From Bacillota bacterium (GTDB taxonomy: Bacteria > Bacillota > Clostridia > Christensenellales > Aristaeellaceae), in NCBI GenBank assembly GCA_030057655.1, contig JASGUQ010000035.1:1-52076 (forward strand): a DNA stretch of 52,076 nucleotides, written 5' to 3'. The position numbers were made by a program, and so were the translations under genes. Shown in pieces: positions 41,854 through 50,431 of the stretch. The notes beneath the pieces were generated by a model that saw only the letters and a list, made by a program, of their open reading frames with translations, searched no databases and was not told where the DNA came from. Numbering within the stretch: position 1 is the first letter of the stretch; each line of letters opens with the position of its first letter.

Positions 41854-43308
41854 TCAGTTTTTTCCGTGCTTCGCCTTCAGCCTGGCTGCGCCTTCCGCCC
41901 GGCCGGTTTTGATGAGGTGTTTGAGGTAGCCTTCCAATTCCCCGCGGGTGTGGAAAGGCCCGCCTTCTGACATCACCGTCCACATGGGGTCGATTGTCTG
42001 GGGCCCTTTTAACATCATCTCCTCCTGCCAGTCCAGTATCATCTTCGCGCCGCGGGCACAGACCTCGGGGTAATCATCCTTGATATCAAACTGCTCATGC
42101 GGGTCATCCTTCAGGTTAAACAGCATCTCCTTATCAAAAAGGCGGAAGCCGTCATGGATGGTGCGGATGTAGAGCCAGTCCTCAAAACGCGCTGAACGCT
42201 GGCAGACATGGGCCATCTGGGAGATGACCAGGTGATCGCGCCCCATTTTGGCGCCCTTCAGCAGCGTGTCCGCGAAGGACTGGCCGTCCCAGTGCGCCTG
42301 TTTGGGTACGCCCAGAAGGTCCGCCAAGGTGGGCAGGAGGTCTAAACTGTAGTGGAAGGCTGTGTCCACATGCCCCTTTTTCGCGCCCTTCCATTTGATG
42401 ATGAGGGGCACCCGGCAGGTGATGTCATCCGCCGTTCCATGCTCGCCGTAGATGCCCAGCTCGCCCAGGTTTTCCCCGTGGTCGCTGGAAAGAATGATGG
42501 CCGTGTCCTCATAGATGCCCTGCTCCTTGAGCAGGTCGAAGACCTGGCCCAGCAAGCTGTCCGCATAGTGGATGCCGCAGTCATAACCGTCCCAGACGCG
42601 GCGCAGCTCCCCATGGTTGTTCAGTTTGCCCGGATGCTTGGGAAAGGCCGGGTTCTCCCGGTCGGTGTACATGCCAATCTCATTGACGCCATGCGGCGCG
42701 ACCAGGGACTGGTGGTGCTTAAAAATATCCGGGGTGATCCAGGTGGGCAGCTCATCGCCCTCAAAGGGATTGACATAGTCCGCTGGCGTTCTGTAGGGGG
42801 TGTGCGGATCCCAGAGGTGAAGGTGCAAAAACCAATCCTCCCGCTCGCGGTTGCGCTTGAGCCAGTCCAGCGCGTAAGGAATGACTTCCTCCCCGCTTTC
42901 ACCGCCGCAGCCGCCCTGGTTGTAGACCTCGTTCAGCCCGGCATTGAACCAGTAGCTGGAATGGCGCTGGGAAAAGGTGCTGACGGAGGCGGTGTACATC
43001 CCGGCTTTTCTGAAGATGCTGTGAAAGCCGTTCTCCGGGATGAAGTCCTGAAAGCCGCGCTCACACCCGGTCAAGCGCAGGTCAGCCGCCGTTCCCCCAT
43101 GGCCGACGGCCCCGTTCCTGATGCCGAACATCCCTGTCAGCAGGGCGGCCCTTGAAGGCAGGCAGGGCGCGTCAGAGGTGTAGCAGCGCTCAAAGCGAAC
43201 CCCTTCCTGGGCCAGCGCGTCCAGGTTGGGCGAGGTGTTTCGGGGATAGCCGTAGCACCCCAGGTGGTCCGGGCGCAGGGTGTCGATGTCAATGTACAGT
43301 ACGCGCAT
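41854..43308 (-). CDS. Sulfatase (formylglycine-dependent)
   Basis: 484 residues. The N-terminus IDTLRPDHLGCYGYPRNTSPNLD gives the metal-binding Asp pair. The activation motif CLPSRAALLTG places the residue converted to formylglycine at Cys49. ILSSDHGENLGELG and YGEHGTADD provide other active-site residues. No signal peptide, so it is cytosolic and would act on imported sulfated sugars or related esters. No sulfatase-maturing enzyme is recognised here. It is divergent from the isomerase gene at 43507 and may share regulation. AAAGGAG precedes the ATG. Confidence 0.9.
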   Translation of the reverse strand: MRVLYIDIDTLRPDHLGCYGYPRNTSPNLDALAQEGVRFERCYTSDAPCLPSRAALLTGMFGIRNGAVGHGGTAADLRLTGCERGFQDFIPENGFHSIFRKAGMYTASVSTFSQRHSSYWFNAGLNEVYNQGGCGGESGEEVIPYALDWLKRNREREDWFLHLHLWDPHTPYRTPADYVNPFEGDELPTWITPDIFKHHQSLVAPHGVNEIGMYTDRENPAFPKHPGKLNNHGELRRVWDGYDCGIHYADSLLGQVFDLLKEQGIYEDTAIILSSDHGENLGELGIYGEHGTADDITCRVPLIIKWKGAKKGHVDTAFHYSLDLLPTLADLLGVPKQAHWDGQSFADTLLKGAKMGRDHLVISQMAHVCQRSARFEDWLYIRTIHDGFRLFDKEMLFNLKDDPHEQFDIKDDYPEVCARGAKMILDWQEEMMLKGPQTIDPMWTVMSEGGPFHTRGELEGYLKHLIKTGRAEGAARLKAKHGKN

Positions 43309-43445
43309 ACAAACTCCTTTTCAAACAGGACAAAAGTGGTCTATTAGATTGAATAGAGAAACCAGCCGCTTCCATTATATACAAAATTTGAATTCCGTAC
43401 AGGTATATTTCTATTTATTACCGGGTCTTTATGGGGTTATATGAG

Positions 43446-43475
43446 TTGCAAAACAGGCGCCGGCATGCCTATAAT
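43446..43475 (+). promoter_or_regulatory. Promoter of the TIM-barrel isomerase gene
   Basis: TTGCAA (43446-43451), 18-bp spacer, TATAAT (43470-43475). GTTGCA at 43445 and TGCAAC at 43480 form an inverted repeat around the core promoter that could be an operator. A minus-strand TATAAT at 43379-43374 may serve the sulfatase. Confidence 0.6.
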
Positions 43476-43506
43476 GTTGTGCAACGAAATTTACAGGAGG
43501 AAACAA

Positions 43507-44409
43507 ATGAAGATCGGTATCAGTTCCTATTGCCTTGATTCCCTGATCAAAAAAGGTGAGATGACCCTGGAAGGCGCGATCGAGTGGGCGGCGCGCAACG
43601 GCGCTGAGATCATGGAATTGGTCCCCTTCGCCTTCCGCTTTGACGATCCGGTGACCGGCAAGATCGACACGGAAAAGATCGCCAAAATCAAAAAGCACGC
43701 GAAGGACGCGGGGGTTGAACTGGTCAACTATTCTGTTTTGGCCGACCTGCTCAAGGAAGGCGAGGCACAGGAGCTTGAGATTAAGCGCGTATGCCATGAA
43801 GTGACCATCGCCGCTGAACTGGGCCTGCCCAGGATGCGCCACGACATCAGCGCGTTCAGAAGGCCCATGGAGGAGAACACCCAGGAAGCCTTTGACGCCC
43901 TGCTGCCGCAGATGATCGAGGCAGCTACGGTGATCACAGAGCATGGCAGAAAGCTGGGCGTGAAGACGCTGCTTGAAAACCACGGTTTCTTTGTCAACGG
44001 CGCTGACCGGGTGGAAAGGCTGTTAAACGGCGTGAACAACGATAACTATGGCTTGCTTTTGGACACGGGCAACATCGTCTGCGTGGATGAGGACCCGACT
44101 GCCGCGGCCAGGCGCCTGGCGCACCGCTGCGAGATGGTCCACCTGAAGGATTTCTATGTGCGCAGGAAGGATCCGGGCGACTCGACCCAGTTTGACTGCG
44201 GCGGAAACTGGTTCCGCTCCCGCGGCGGCAAGTACCTGCGCGGCTCCATTTTGGGACAGGGCGACCTGGACGTTGAAGACGCCATCAAGGCACTGAAGGA
44301 CGCGGGTTACCAGGGCAACATCGCGCTTGAGTTTGAAGGCATGGAGGAACCCAGCTACGCGACAGCGGTCAGCCTGACCAACGCCAAACGCCTGTGGGAT
44401 AGCGTGTAA
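43507..44409 (+). CDS. Sugar phosphate isomerase/epimerase (xylose isomerase-like TIM barrel)
   Basis: 300 residues from ATG 43507, behind AGGAGG; longer in-frame starts lack a site. AP-endonuclease-2 fold motifs are present: MKIGISSYCLDSLI, NGAEIMELVPF, TLLENHGFF, LLLDTGNIV and MVHLKDFYV, with NIALEFEG at the end. The Glu, Asp, His and Glu at strand ends are the usual metal ligands. Exact substrate unknown; relatives include inosose and ketose epimerases. The divergent sulfatase suggests a role in catabolism of unusual sugars. Confidence 0.85.
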   Translation: MKIGISSYCLDSLIKKGEMTLEGAIEWAARNGAEIMELVPFAFRFDDPVTGKIDTEKIAKIKKHAKDAGVELVNYSVLADLLKEGEAQELEIKRVCHEVTIAAELGLPRMRHDISAFRRPMEENTQEAFDALLPQMIEAATVITEHGRKLGVKTLLENHGFFVNGADRVERLLNGVNNDNYGLLLDTGNIVCVDEDPTAAARRLAHRCEMVHLKDFYVRRKDPGDSTQFDCGGNWFRSRGGKYLRGSILGQGDLDVEDAIKALKDAGYQGNIALEFEGMEEPSYATAVSLTNAKRLWDSV

Positions 44410-44449
44410 ACGTAAATAAGAAACACATACCTCATATTTGCTATAGAAA

Positions 44450-44490
44450 AGGGCTGAAGCAGTTGTTATTTGCTCCAGCCCTCTTCATTT
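44450..44490. terminator. Bidirectional terminator between isomerase and ybjQ genes
   Basis: AGGGCTG (44450-44456) pairs with CAGCCCT (44476-44482), and AGCA with TGCT inside. CTTCATTTTTGTT follows on the plus strand. It lies between convergent genes. Confidence 0.75.
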
Positions 44491-44498
44491 TTGTTATC

Positions 44499-44819
44499 TC
44501 AACGCAGTTTGACAGCGGTGCCTGAGCAGGTGACCATGATCATGCCGTTGTCAGCGCCCAGAACTTCATAATCCATTTTTACGCCGACCACTGCGTCACA
44601 GCCCATGGCCAAAGCGCGGTCTTCCATCTCCTGAAGGGACTGGGCGCGGGCAGCCAGCAGCTCTTCCTCATAGCCTTGGGATCTGCCGCCAAAGAAGTTG
44701 CGGAAGCTGGCGCCGATGTCCTTTATAAAGTTGATGCCGCTGATGACCTCGCCAAAGACGATGCCCTTGTATTCAGCGATGGTCCGCCCTTCGACGCTGT
44801 TGGTGGTGGTCATAATCAT
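44499..44819 (-). CDS. ybjQ: YbjQ/UPF0145 family protein
   Basis: 106 residues, full family length. It begins [21 protein letters not shown], has [25 protein letters not shown], and ends with [17 protein letters not shown] and [11 protein letters not shown]. Structures of the family are pentameric, and a heavy-metal-binding label is used, but the function is not established. No neighbour suggests a role. Confidence 0.92.
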   Translation of the reverse strand: MIMTTTNSVEGRTIAEYKGIVFGEVISGINFIKDIGASFRNFFGGRSQGYEEELLAARAQSLQEMEDRALAMGCDAVVGVKMDYEVLGADNGMIMVTCSGTAVKLR

Positions 44820-44922
44820 AACATGAATCCTTCTTTCCTTTTGATCGGCTGTTTATGGCCAAAAACAGTATAGCAAGCGCTTCAGCCTCAAAAAAGGGAG
44901 AAAATGTAAAATTTATGGACAA

Positions 44923-45501
44923 TTAGCTTGTGATTTTTTCAACCAGAAGGCAGGAAGGCGCGCCGGGACCGCCGTTTATAAAGCGCTGATAAAGGACGGT
45001 GCAGATTTTTGGCGAAAGCGCTGAGGAAAACCGCAAAAGCGCGTCCGCCTCCCGCTTTCCCTCCTCATGTCCGGGATAGATGCAGATGACCAGCAGACCG
45101 CCGGGCGCTAAGAGATCCAGAGCGGACTGAACGGCTTTCAGGGTCGTTTCAACCTGAGTGGTGACAGTTTTGTCGCTGCCGGGCAGCCAGCCCAGGTTGA
45201 AGGCAACGAGGCGGATGCCCTGCGGAACAAAGTCCTTCATGTTCTCATGACCGGAAAGGATCAACTCCGCCCGGTTTAACAGTCCAGCGGTCTTTAAGCG
45301 CTCCCGGGTCCTGTTCAGCGCGTCAATTTGGACATCAAAGCCGTATACACGCCCTTCATCCCCCACCAGGCGGCACAATTGCTCGCAATCCTGCCCGGTG
45401 CCCAGGGTGGCATCCACGATCAAGTCCCCCGGCCTGACCCTGTCCAGAAAAACACGGGCGGCCAGGTGGCGGGCAGAGCGAAGGTAAGCGGTGTCTGTCA
45501 T
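44923..45501 (-). CDS. Class I SAM methyltransferase, YtqB-like (rRNA methylase family)
   Basis: 192 residues from ATG 45501, which overlaps the pseudouridine synthase stop (ATGA). SAM-site motif I is LIVDATLGTGQDCEQL, with VYGFDVQIDAL as motif II and VAFNLGWLPGSDK in place of NPPY. LLAPGGLLVICIYPGHEEG follows. This is the YtqB-type family (PF06962), and RNA modification fits its coupling to RluB; some members instead methylate other small acceptors. Confidence 0.85.
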   Translation of the reverse strand: MTDTAYLRSARHLAARVFLDRVRPGDLIVDATLGTGQDCEQLCRLVGDEGRVYGFDVQIDALNRTRERLKTAGLLNRAELILSGHENMKDFVPQGIRLVAFNLGWLPGSDKTVTTQVETTLKAVQSALDLLAPGGLLVICIYPGHEEGKREADALLRFSSALSPKICTVLYQRFINGGPGAPSCLLVEKITS

Positions 45502-46196
45502 TTGAGCAGCGCCACTTCCTGGGCGCTTAATTCGCGCCATTCACCGCGCTTCATGTCCCCCAGGGAGAGCGCACCGTACTGCACGCGCTTTAAGCGCACC
45601 ACCTGGTGCCCCACCGCCTCCACCATGCGGCGGATCTGGCGGTTGCGGCCTTCATGGATGGTGATCAAAATGTCGGTGGAAAAGGGATCGCGCCTGAGCA
45701 CGCTGACCTTGGCCGGAGCGGTCTTGCGCCCGTCCAGCATGACGCCTGCACGCAGGCGGAAGAGCGCGTCATCCTCCAGGTTGTTGGACACGCGGGCGAT
45801 GTAGCGTTTTTCAACCTCATGGCTGGGGTGGGTGAGGCGCTGGGTCAGCTCCCCGTCATTGGTGAGGATGAGCAGGCCCTCGGAATCAAAATCCAGCCTG
45901 CCGACAGGGAACAGACGGACAGGGTAATCCCTGAAATGGTCCAGCACGGTCGGACGGCCGCGGGGGTCGGAGACCGTGGTCACCTCGCCAACCGGCTTAT
46001 AATACAAGATGTAATGCATGGTTTCTTCAGGCGTGACCGGCCTGCTCTCCACTGTGACAAGGTCGCCCTCTTCCACCTGGGTGCCCATCTCGGTCACGAC
46101 CCGGCCATTGACGCTGACCAGGCCCTGCGCGATCATCTCCTCCGCCTTGCGCCTTGACGCTACCCCGCAGGAGGCCAAATACTTCTGTAAACGCAT
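45498..46196 (-). CDS. rluB: rRNA pseudouridine synthase, RsuA/RluB family
   Basis: 232 residues from ATG 46196 with GAGG upstream. The S4 domain (MRLQKYLASCGVASRRKAEEMI, QGLVSVNGR) is followed by the catalytic motif VGRLDFDSEGLLILTNDG with its Asp, and by IHEGRNRQIRRMVEAVGH. It isomerises uridine in large-subunit rRNA. It is translationally coupled to the downstream methyltransferase gene. Confidence 0.93.
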   Translation of the reverse strand: MRLQKYLASCGVASRRKAEEMIAQGLVSVNGRVVTEMGTQVEEGDLVTVESRPVTPEETMHYILYYKPVGEVTTVSDPRGRPTVLDHFRDYPVRLFPVGRLDFDSEGLLILTNDGELTQRLTHPSHEVEKRYIARVSNNLEDDALFRLRAGVMLDGRKTAPAKVSVLRRDPFSTDILITIHEGRNRQIRRMVEAVGHQVVRLKRVQYGALSLGDMKRGEWRELSAQEVALLK

Positions 46197-46287
46197 GATA
46201 ACCTCATTTCCGTTTGCTTTTGCAATTATAGCGCAGTTGAAAGCATAAACCAACACAGAGAGATAAATTAGAATTTTCTCATAATGG

Positions 46288-46323
46288 TTGACGCACAATA
46301 CTATGCGTTATATTATATTGTGC
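46288..46323 (+). promoter_or_regulatory. PadR promoter with overlapping operator
   Basis: TTGACG (46288-46293), 17-bp spacer, TATTAT (46311-46316). GCACAATA (46293-46300) and TATTGTGC (46316-46323) form a perfect inverted repeat covering the core promoter, which fits autoregulation by the PadR protein. Confidence 0.6.
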
Positions 46324-46338
46324 AAAGGAGGTGGTTGG

Positions 46339-46677
46339 GTGGACATCCAGTTAAAGCGCGGGTTAACCGACGTGGCGGTGCTGGCGATGCTGTCCAAGGG
46401 CGATTCCTACGGCTACCAGCTGGCCAAGGACGCGGGCCGGCTGATGCCGATGTCCGAGTCAACGCTTTACCCGGTATTAAAGCGCCTGACAGGCAGCGGA
46501 AAGGCCGAGACCTACACCAGTGAATTTAACGGCAGGCTGAGGCATTATTACCGCATCACGCAAAAAGGGCGGGAGCAACTGACTGATTTTGTAAAGGAAT
46601 GGGAAGAGCTTGGCAAGGTCTACGACCTGGTCGTGCAAATCACAAAAGAGGACAATGAAGGAGGGCAGTCAAAATGA
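46339..46677 (+). CDS. PadR-family transcriptional regulator
   Basis: 112 residues from GTG 46339, chosen because AAAGGAGG lies just upstream. The PadR winged helix is clear: LAMLSKGDSYGYQLAKDA, then SESTLYPVLKRLTGSGKAE and RLRHYYRITQKGREQL. The short C-terminal helix mediates dimerisation. It pairs with the DUF1700/DUF4097 gene, a common Firmicute arrangement for envelope-stress or antimicrobial response. The operator at its promoter suggests autorepression. Confidence 0.9.
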   Translation: MDIQLKRGLTDVAVLAMLSKGDSYGYQLAKDAGRLMPMSESTLYPVLKRLTGSGKAETYTSEFNGRLRHYYRITQKGREQLTDFVKEWEELGKVYDLVVQITKEDNEGGQSK

Positions 46678-47693
46678 AACGGGACGAGTACCTGGACGAG
46701 CTGAGAAAAGAACTGATAAAGGCAGATTTCCCTCATGTGGAGGAAGCGATGAACTATTTCTCCGAGATGCTGGATGACCGCATCGCGGATGAAAATCTGG
46801 ATGAGGAAGCGGCCATTAACATGCTGGAAGAGCCCGGAAAGGCCGCCCAAAACCTGGCGATGCAGTTTGATAAAACACCCGGTCAGGCGCAAAAACCGGA
46901 AGAACAGGCTGAAAGCTCTTCCCCCGGCGTCCGAACCATTACCTTGAATGCCAGGGCGGTCAGGAGCATTCTGATACATGACCGCAATCTGAAGCTGGTT
47001 GTGGAGGGCTGGGAACGGGACGAGATTGTGGTCGAGCACCCGGAAACCAGGAAAATCCGCTATGACACCCGGTTTGAGGATGGCGCATTCAGCCTGACCC
47101 GCACCCCCATAGAGTTTTCTCTTGATTGGTTCACCATTGATCCCTTTTCCTCCCAGATGCGGCAGGTGAGGCTTCGTGTTCCCCATGAGCTGGCGGCCGT
47201 CATGGACCTGAAAACCAGCAACGCAAAAATTACCATCGAAAAGATAAACTGCTGGGGGAAACTGGACCTTCTGACCAGCAACGGCGCAATCAGGCTGAAC
47301 GAGGTCGGCGCCAAGAGCCTGTACATCAGGACCAGCAACGCCGGAATCGTCCTTGAGAAGGTCAAGGTTCAAAAGACCGTGGACGCGCACACCAGCAACG
47401 GCAAGGTAATGGCAGAAGGGGTTTTCGCGCCGGAGTCCCTGGTTATCAAAACCAGCAACGGAAAAATTGACGTGAGCAGTTCGGACAGCCCGGTCTTCAG
47501 CTTCACAACCAGCAATGGCCCCATCCATGCCAGCCTACCCGGATCCCAAAAAGAATACAGCATCACCTCTCAAACCAGCAACAGCAAAAACAGCCTGCCG
47601 TACGAGCAGGCAGGCGGGCCAAGAAGCCTGTTTGCCCGAACCAGCAACGGAAAGATCGATGTGGTTTTTTCGGGTGACCCAAACCCTGCCTGA
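46674..47693 (+). CDS. DUF1700-like / DUF4097 beta-helix protein
   Basis: 339 residues, ATGA overlap with the PadR gene. Residues 1-65 are a DUF1700/HAAS-type helical domain (YLDELRKELIK, NYFSEMLDDRIAD). Residues 85-339 are a DUF4097 right-handed beta-helix in which TSNG or TSNA recurs about every 20 residues (KTSNAKITIEK, LTSNGAIRLNE, RTSNAGIVLEK, HTSNGKVMAE, KTSNGKIDVSS). No membrane segment is seen, so it is probably cytosolic or membrane-peripheral, unlike many relatives with a helix between the domains. The PadR-HAAS-DUF4097 set is widespread and of unknown biochemical role. Confidence 0.87.
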   Translation: MKRDEYLDELRKELIKADFPHVEEAMNYFSEMLDDRIADENLDEEAAINMLEEPGKAAQNLAMQFDKTPGQAQKPEEQAESSSPGVRTITLNARAVRSILIHDRNLKLVVEGWERDEIVVEHPETRKIRYDTRFEDGAFSLTRTPIEFSLDWFTIDPFSSQMRQVRLRVPHELAAVMDLKTSNAKITIEKINCWGKLDLLTSNGAIRLNEVGAKSLYIRTSNAGIVLEKVKVQKTVDAHTSNGKVMAEGVFAPESLVIKTSNGKIDVSSSDSPVFSFTTSNGPIHASLPGSQKEYSITSQTSNSKNSLPYEQAGGPRSLFARTSNGKIDVVFSGDPNPA

Positions 47694-47809
47694 ACGGCCA
47701 AAGCCATACAATCACCTGAATCATGCGGGAAAACATGGTTCGGCAGTTGACGGACAGGGCAACAATCAGTAACATTCAAGTCCAGATCAACTCAGTTAAA
47801 GGGGATTTT

Positions 47810-47941
47810 ATGGGCAGGCTTACAGTCCTCCGAAAGCTTTGCGCGGAACCGGCAGTTTCAGGTGTTTCAAATGCCGGTATATCAACCGATGATCCTGATA
47901 CTGCGCCTCAGAAAGGGCAATATGAAGGCGTTCAGCTTTAA
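47810..47941 (+). CDS. Possible short leader ORF before the MATE gene
   Basis: 43 codons from ATG 47810 with AAAGGGG five bases upstream. It overlaps the first 20 bases of the MATE gene in another frame. It encodes MGRLTVLRKLCAEPAV and more with no recognisable family. It could be a translated leader that controls the transporter, or chance. The rest of 47694-47809 shows nothing. Confidence 0.25.
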   Translation: MGRLTVLRKLCAEPAVSGVSNAGISTDDPDTAPQKGQYEGVQL

Positions 47942-49268
47942 ATCAGTTTCAGGCATGCATCCCCAGATATCAAGGGTGTGGAAGCTGAGCGTCCCTGCCA
48001 TCCTGACGCAGATCACGACCGTCGCCATGCAGTACATCGATTCCGCGATGGTGGGGAGGTTGGGCGCCAACGCCTCCGCGTCCATCGGTCTGGTCTCAAC
48101 CACCACCTGGCTGATGAACGGCGTCAGCACCGCTGTTGTTGTTGGTTTTTCCGTGCAGGTAGCCCAGCACATTGGGGCAAATGAGCCGCTTCGCGCAAGA
48201 CTAGTTATCAGGCACGGGCTTTTGTCCATGCTCCTCATCTCGCTTTTGCTGATGACAATCGGGATCGCTATTTCTACGCCGCTCCCCCGCTGGCTTGGAG
48301 GGGATGAAGTCCTCTGGAAGGACGCGAGCGCGTATTTTCTGACGTTCGCCATCGCCATACCCTTTATGGCGATGAACAGGATGGCGGCGGGCTTCCTTCA
48401 AAGCGCGGGCAACATGGTGGTTCCAAGCGTGTTAAACGCCATGATGTGCCTGCTGGATGTTGTGTTCAACGCGATTTTTATCCCCAAATATGGCGTGCTT
48501 GGCGCGGGAATCGGCACCTGCCTGGCCATTGTTGTCGTCAGCTTCGCGGAGATGTGGTTTTGCTGCTTCCGGTATGAACCGTTGCGGATCAACCGCAGGG
48601 AAAGCTGTCCCCGGGATTTGGGCATTCTGAAGCGCGCGCTGAGGATCGGCGCGCCTGTGGCCGCTGAATCCGCGGCCATGTGCAGCGCCCAGGTGGCGTC
48701 CACCGTGATCATCGCCCCCCTTGGCCCAATTTCCATGGCTGCTCATGCCCTTGCCATCACGGCGGAAAGCCTGTGCTATATGCCGGGGTTTGGCATCGCG
48801 GCGGCAGCCTCCACCCTGGTGGGGCAAAGCATCGGCGCGAAAGATTATCCTATGGCGCGGCGGTATGGCTATATCACCGTGGCTTTCGGCAGCGCGGTGA
48901 TGGGATTGACAGGAATCATCATGTACCTTGCCAGTCCCCTTGTGTTTCAAATGCTGACCCCGGTCAAAGAAGTGCAGGTCGTGGCCACGCAGATCCTGCG
49001 CATCGGCCTGATCGCGGAGCCCCTGTACGGCGCGGCGATGGTCGCTTCCGGCGCGCTGCGCGGCGCGGAGGACACCCTGGTGCCCAGCTTTCTGAACCTG
49101 TTCAGCATGTGGGCGGTACGACTGGGCCTCGCGCGGTTCCTTGTGCCCCAATACGGCATCCACGGAATGTGGATCGCCATGGCCATTGAGCTGTGTTTCC
49201 GCGGCATCATCATGCTGCTGCGGCTGATCCGGTCAAAATATATGCGGGGCCCTGTCCGCAGCATTTGA
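47922..49268 (+). CDS. MATE-family efflux transporter
   Basis: 448 residues from ATG 47922 (AAAGGG upstream). Two bundles of six helices are predicted. The start has VWKLSVPAILTQITTVAMQYIDSAMVGRLG and the middle of each half has the MATE repeat features (ASASIGLVSTTTWLMNG; AAHALAITAESLCYMPGFGIAAAASTLVGQ). It would export cationic drugs or metabolites with Na+ or H+ antiport. Substrate unknown. Confidence 0.92.
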   Translation: MKAFSFKSVSGMHPQISRVWKLSVPAILTQITTVAMQYIDSAMVGRLGANASASIGLVSTTTWLMNGVSTAVVVGFSVQVAQHIGANEPLRARLVIRHGLLSMLLISLLLMTIGIAISTPLPRWLGGDEVLWKDASAYFLTFAIAIPFMAMNRMAAGFLQSAGNMVVPSVLNAMMCLLDVVFNAIFIPKYGVLGAGIGTCLAIVVVSFAEMWFCCFRYEPLRINRRESCPRDLGILKRALRIGAPVAAESAAMCSAQVASTVIIAPLGPISMAAHALAITAESLCYMPGFGIAAAASTLVGQSIGAKDYPMARRYGYITVAFGSAVMGLTGIIMYLASPLVFQMLTPVKEVQVVATQILRIGLIAEPLYGAAMVASGALRGAEDTLVPSFLNLFSMWAVRLGLARFLVPQYGIHGMWIAMAIELCFRGIIMLLRLIRSKYMRGPVRSI

Positions 49269-49338
49269 TCAAAACAGCAATAAAAATCATATCCGAAATC
49301 TGCTGCTGAGAAAATTTAACGGCAAAAGACATTCTCAT

Positions 49339-49370
49339 AAGGCGAACTGACTTGTCAGTCGGCCTTTTTT
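49339..49370 (+). terminator. Terminator after the MATE gene
   Basis: AAGGC-GA-ACTGA pairs with TCAGT-CG-GCCTT around a tight loop, ending in six T. It abuts the left end of repeat copy B. Confidence 0.75.
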
Positions 49371-49371
49371 A

Positions 49372-49529
49372 TACTGATGCAGAGCTTTATTGCATCCAAA
49401 GCGGCGAGAGATGATGTTGCCCTGCAAGGAAGGAAACCGAAGGCGTAGCCTGAGTTACGTTGAAGTTGACTGACACAGCAGGGCAGCATAAGATCCGGCG
49501 CAACGATGCAATAAAGAGCGGAATCAGTA
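49372..49529. repeat. Inverted-repeat intergenic element, copy B
   Basis: A 158-bp unit bounded by TACTGA and TCAGTA. Outer arms of about 25 bp match at most positions (CTTTATTGCATC at 49385-49396 is repeated inverted at 49505-49516). The central AGGCGTAGCC and AAGATCC match copy A. It lies between the MATE terminator and the promoter of the next operon. Confidence 0.75.
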
Positions 49530-49536
49530 TTAAATA

Positions 49537-49545
49537 TGCTATAAT
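49537..49545 (+). promoter_or_regulatory. Extended -10 promoter of the AMMECR1 operon
   Basis: TGCTATAAT at 49537-49545 is an extended -10. The -35 region falls inside the end of repeat copy B and is not consensus. Confidence 0.5.
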
Positions 49546-49579
49546 GAAAGCAGCAAGAATAGGAAAAGGAGGGCTTTAT

Positions 49580-50419
49580 ATGGCAATCATCGGGGCTGCC
49601 ATGGTCCCCCATCCGCCGCTGATCGTGCCCGCGGTGGGCAGGGGCGGTGAAAGGCAGATCGAGCAAACCACCAAAGCTTATGAGAAGGTGGCGCGCCAGA
49701 TCGCGGAATGGAAGCCTGAGACGGTTGTGATCATCAGCCCGCACAGCGTAATGTATCAGGACTATATCCACATCTCCCCCGGTGCCGGAGCCAGGGGGGA
49801 CTTTGGCCGCTTTGGCGCGCCTGGCGCGCGATATGAGGTGGCCTACGACCATGAACTGACGGCTGAAATAACGGAGTTGGCGCAGGACATGGACCTTGCT
49901 GCCGGGACAGCGGGAGAGCGGAATCCGGCTTTGGATCACGGGTTTCTGGTGCCCCTGCATTTTCTGAAGCAGGCCATGGGATTCCCCTGGCCGTGCAGGT
50001 TTGTGCGGATCGGGCTATCTGGGTTGCCCTTTAAGACGCATTACCGCCTGGGGATGACGATCAAGGAAGCGGCGGAAAGACTGTCCCGCCGGGTCTGTGT
50101 GGTGGCCAGCGGCGATCTGTCGCACTATGTTAAGGCTGACGGGCCCTACGGCTTCAGGGCCGAGGGGCCGGAGTATGACAAAAAAATCATGGACGTCATG
50201 GGCCGGGCGGCTTTTGATGAATTGCTTAAAATGCCTGAAAACTTCTGCGAAAAGGCCGGGGAATGCGGCCAGCGCAGTTTTCTGATCATGGCTGGCGCCT
50301 TTGACGGGCAGCAGGTGGAAGCTGAGATGCTCTCCTATCAGGGGGTGACCGGGGTGGGCTATGGCCTGGGCCTGTTCACGCCTTCAGGCCCGGACAAAAG
50401 CCGGCATTTTATTGATTGA
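49580..50419 (+). CDS. LigB-type extradiol dioxygenase-like protein of AmmeMemoRadiSam system
   Basis: 279 residues from ATG 49580, with AGGAGG upstream. Class III extradiol dioxygenase fold motifs are MVPHPPLIVPAVGRG (metal His), VVIISPHSVMYQDY, NPALDHGFLVPLHFL and VCVVASGDLSHYVK. In many bacteria this domain is fused to AMMECR1; here the two are separate neighbouring genes. It shares fold with Memo. No dioxygenase substrate is known for the group. It is followed by AMMECR1 and radical SAM genes. Confidence 0.87.
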   Translation: MAIIGAAMVPHPPLIVPAVGRGGERQIEQTTKAYEKVARQIAEWKPETVVIISPHSVMYQDYIHISPGAGARGDFGRFGAPGARYEVAYDHELTAEITELAQDMDLAAGTAGERNPALDHGFLVPLHFLKQAMGFPWPCRFVRIGLSGLPFKTHYRLGMTIKEAAERLSRRVCVVASGDLSHYVKADGPYGFRAEGPEYDKKIMDVMGRAAFDELLKMPENFCEKAGECGQRSFLIMAGAFDGQQVEAEMLSYQGVTGVGYGLGLFTPSGPDKSRHFID

Positions 50420-50431
50420 AGGGAGGACAGT

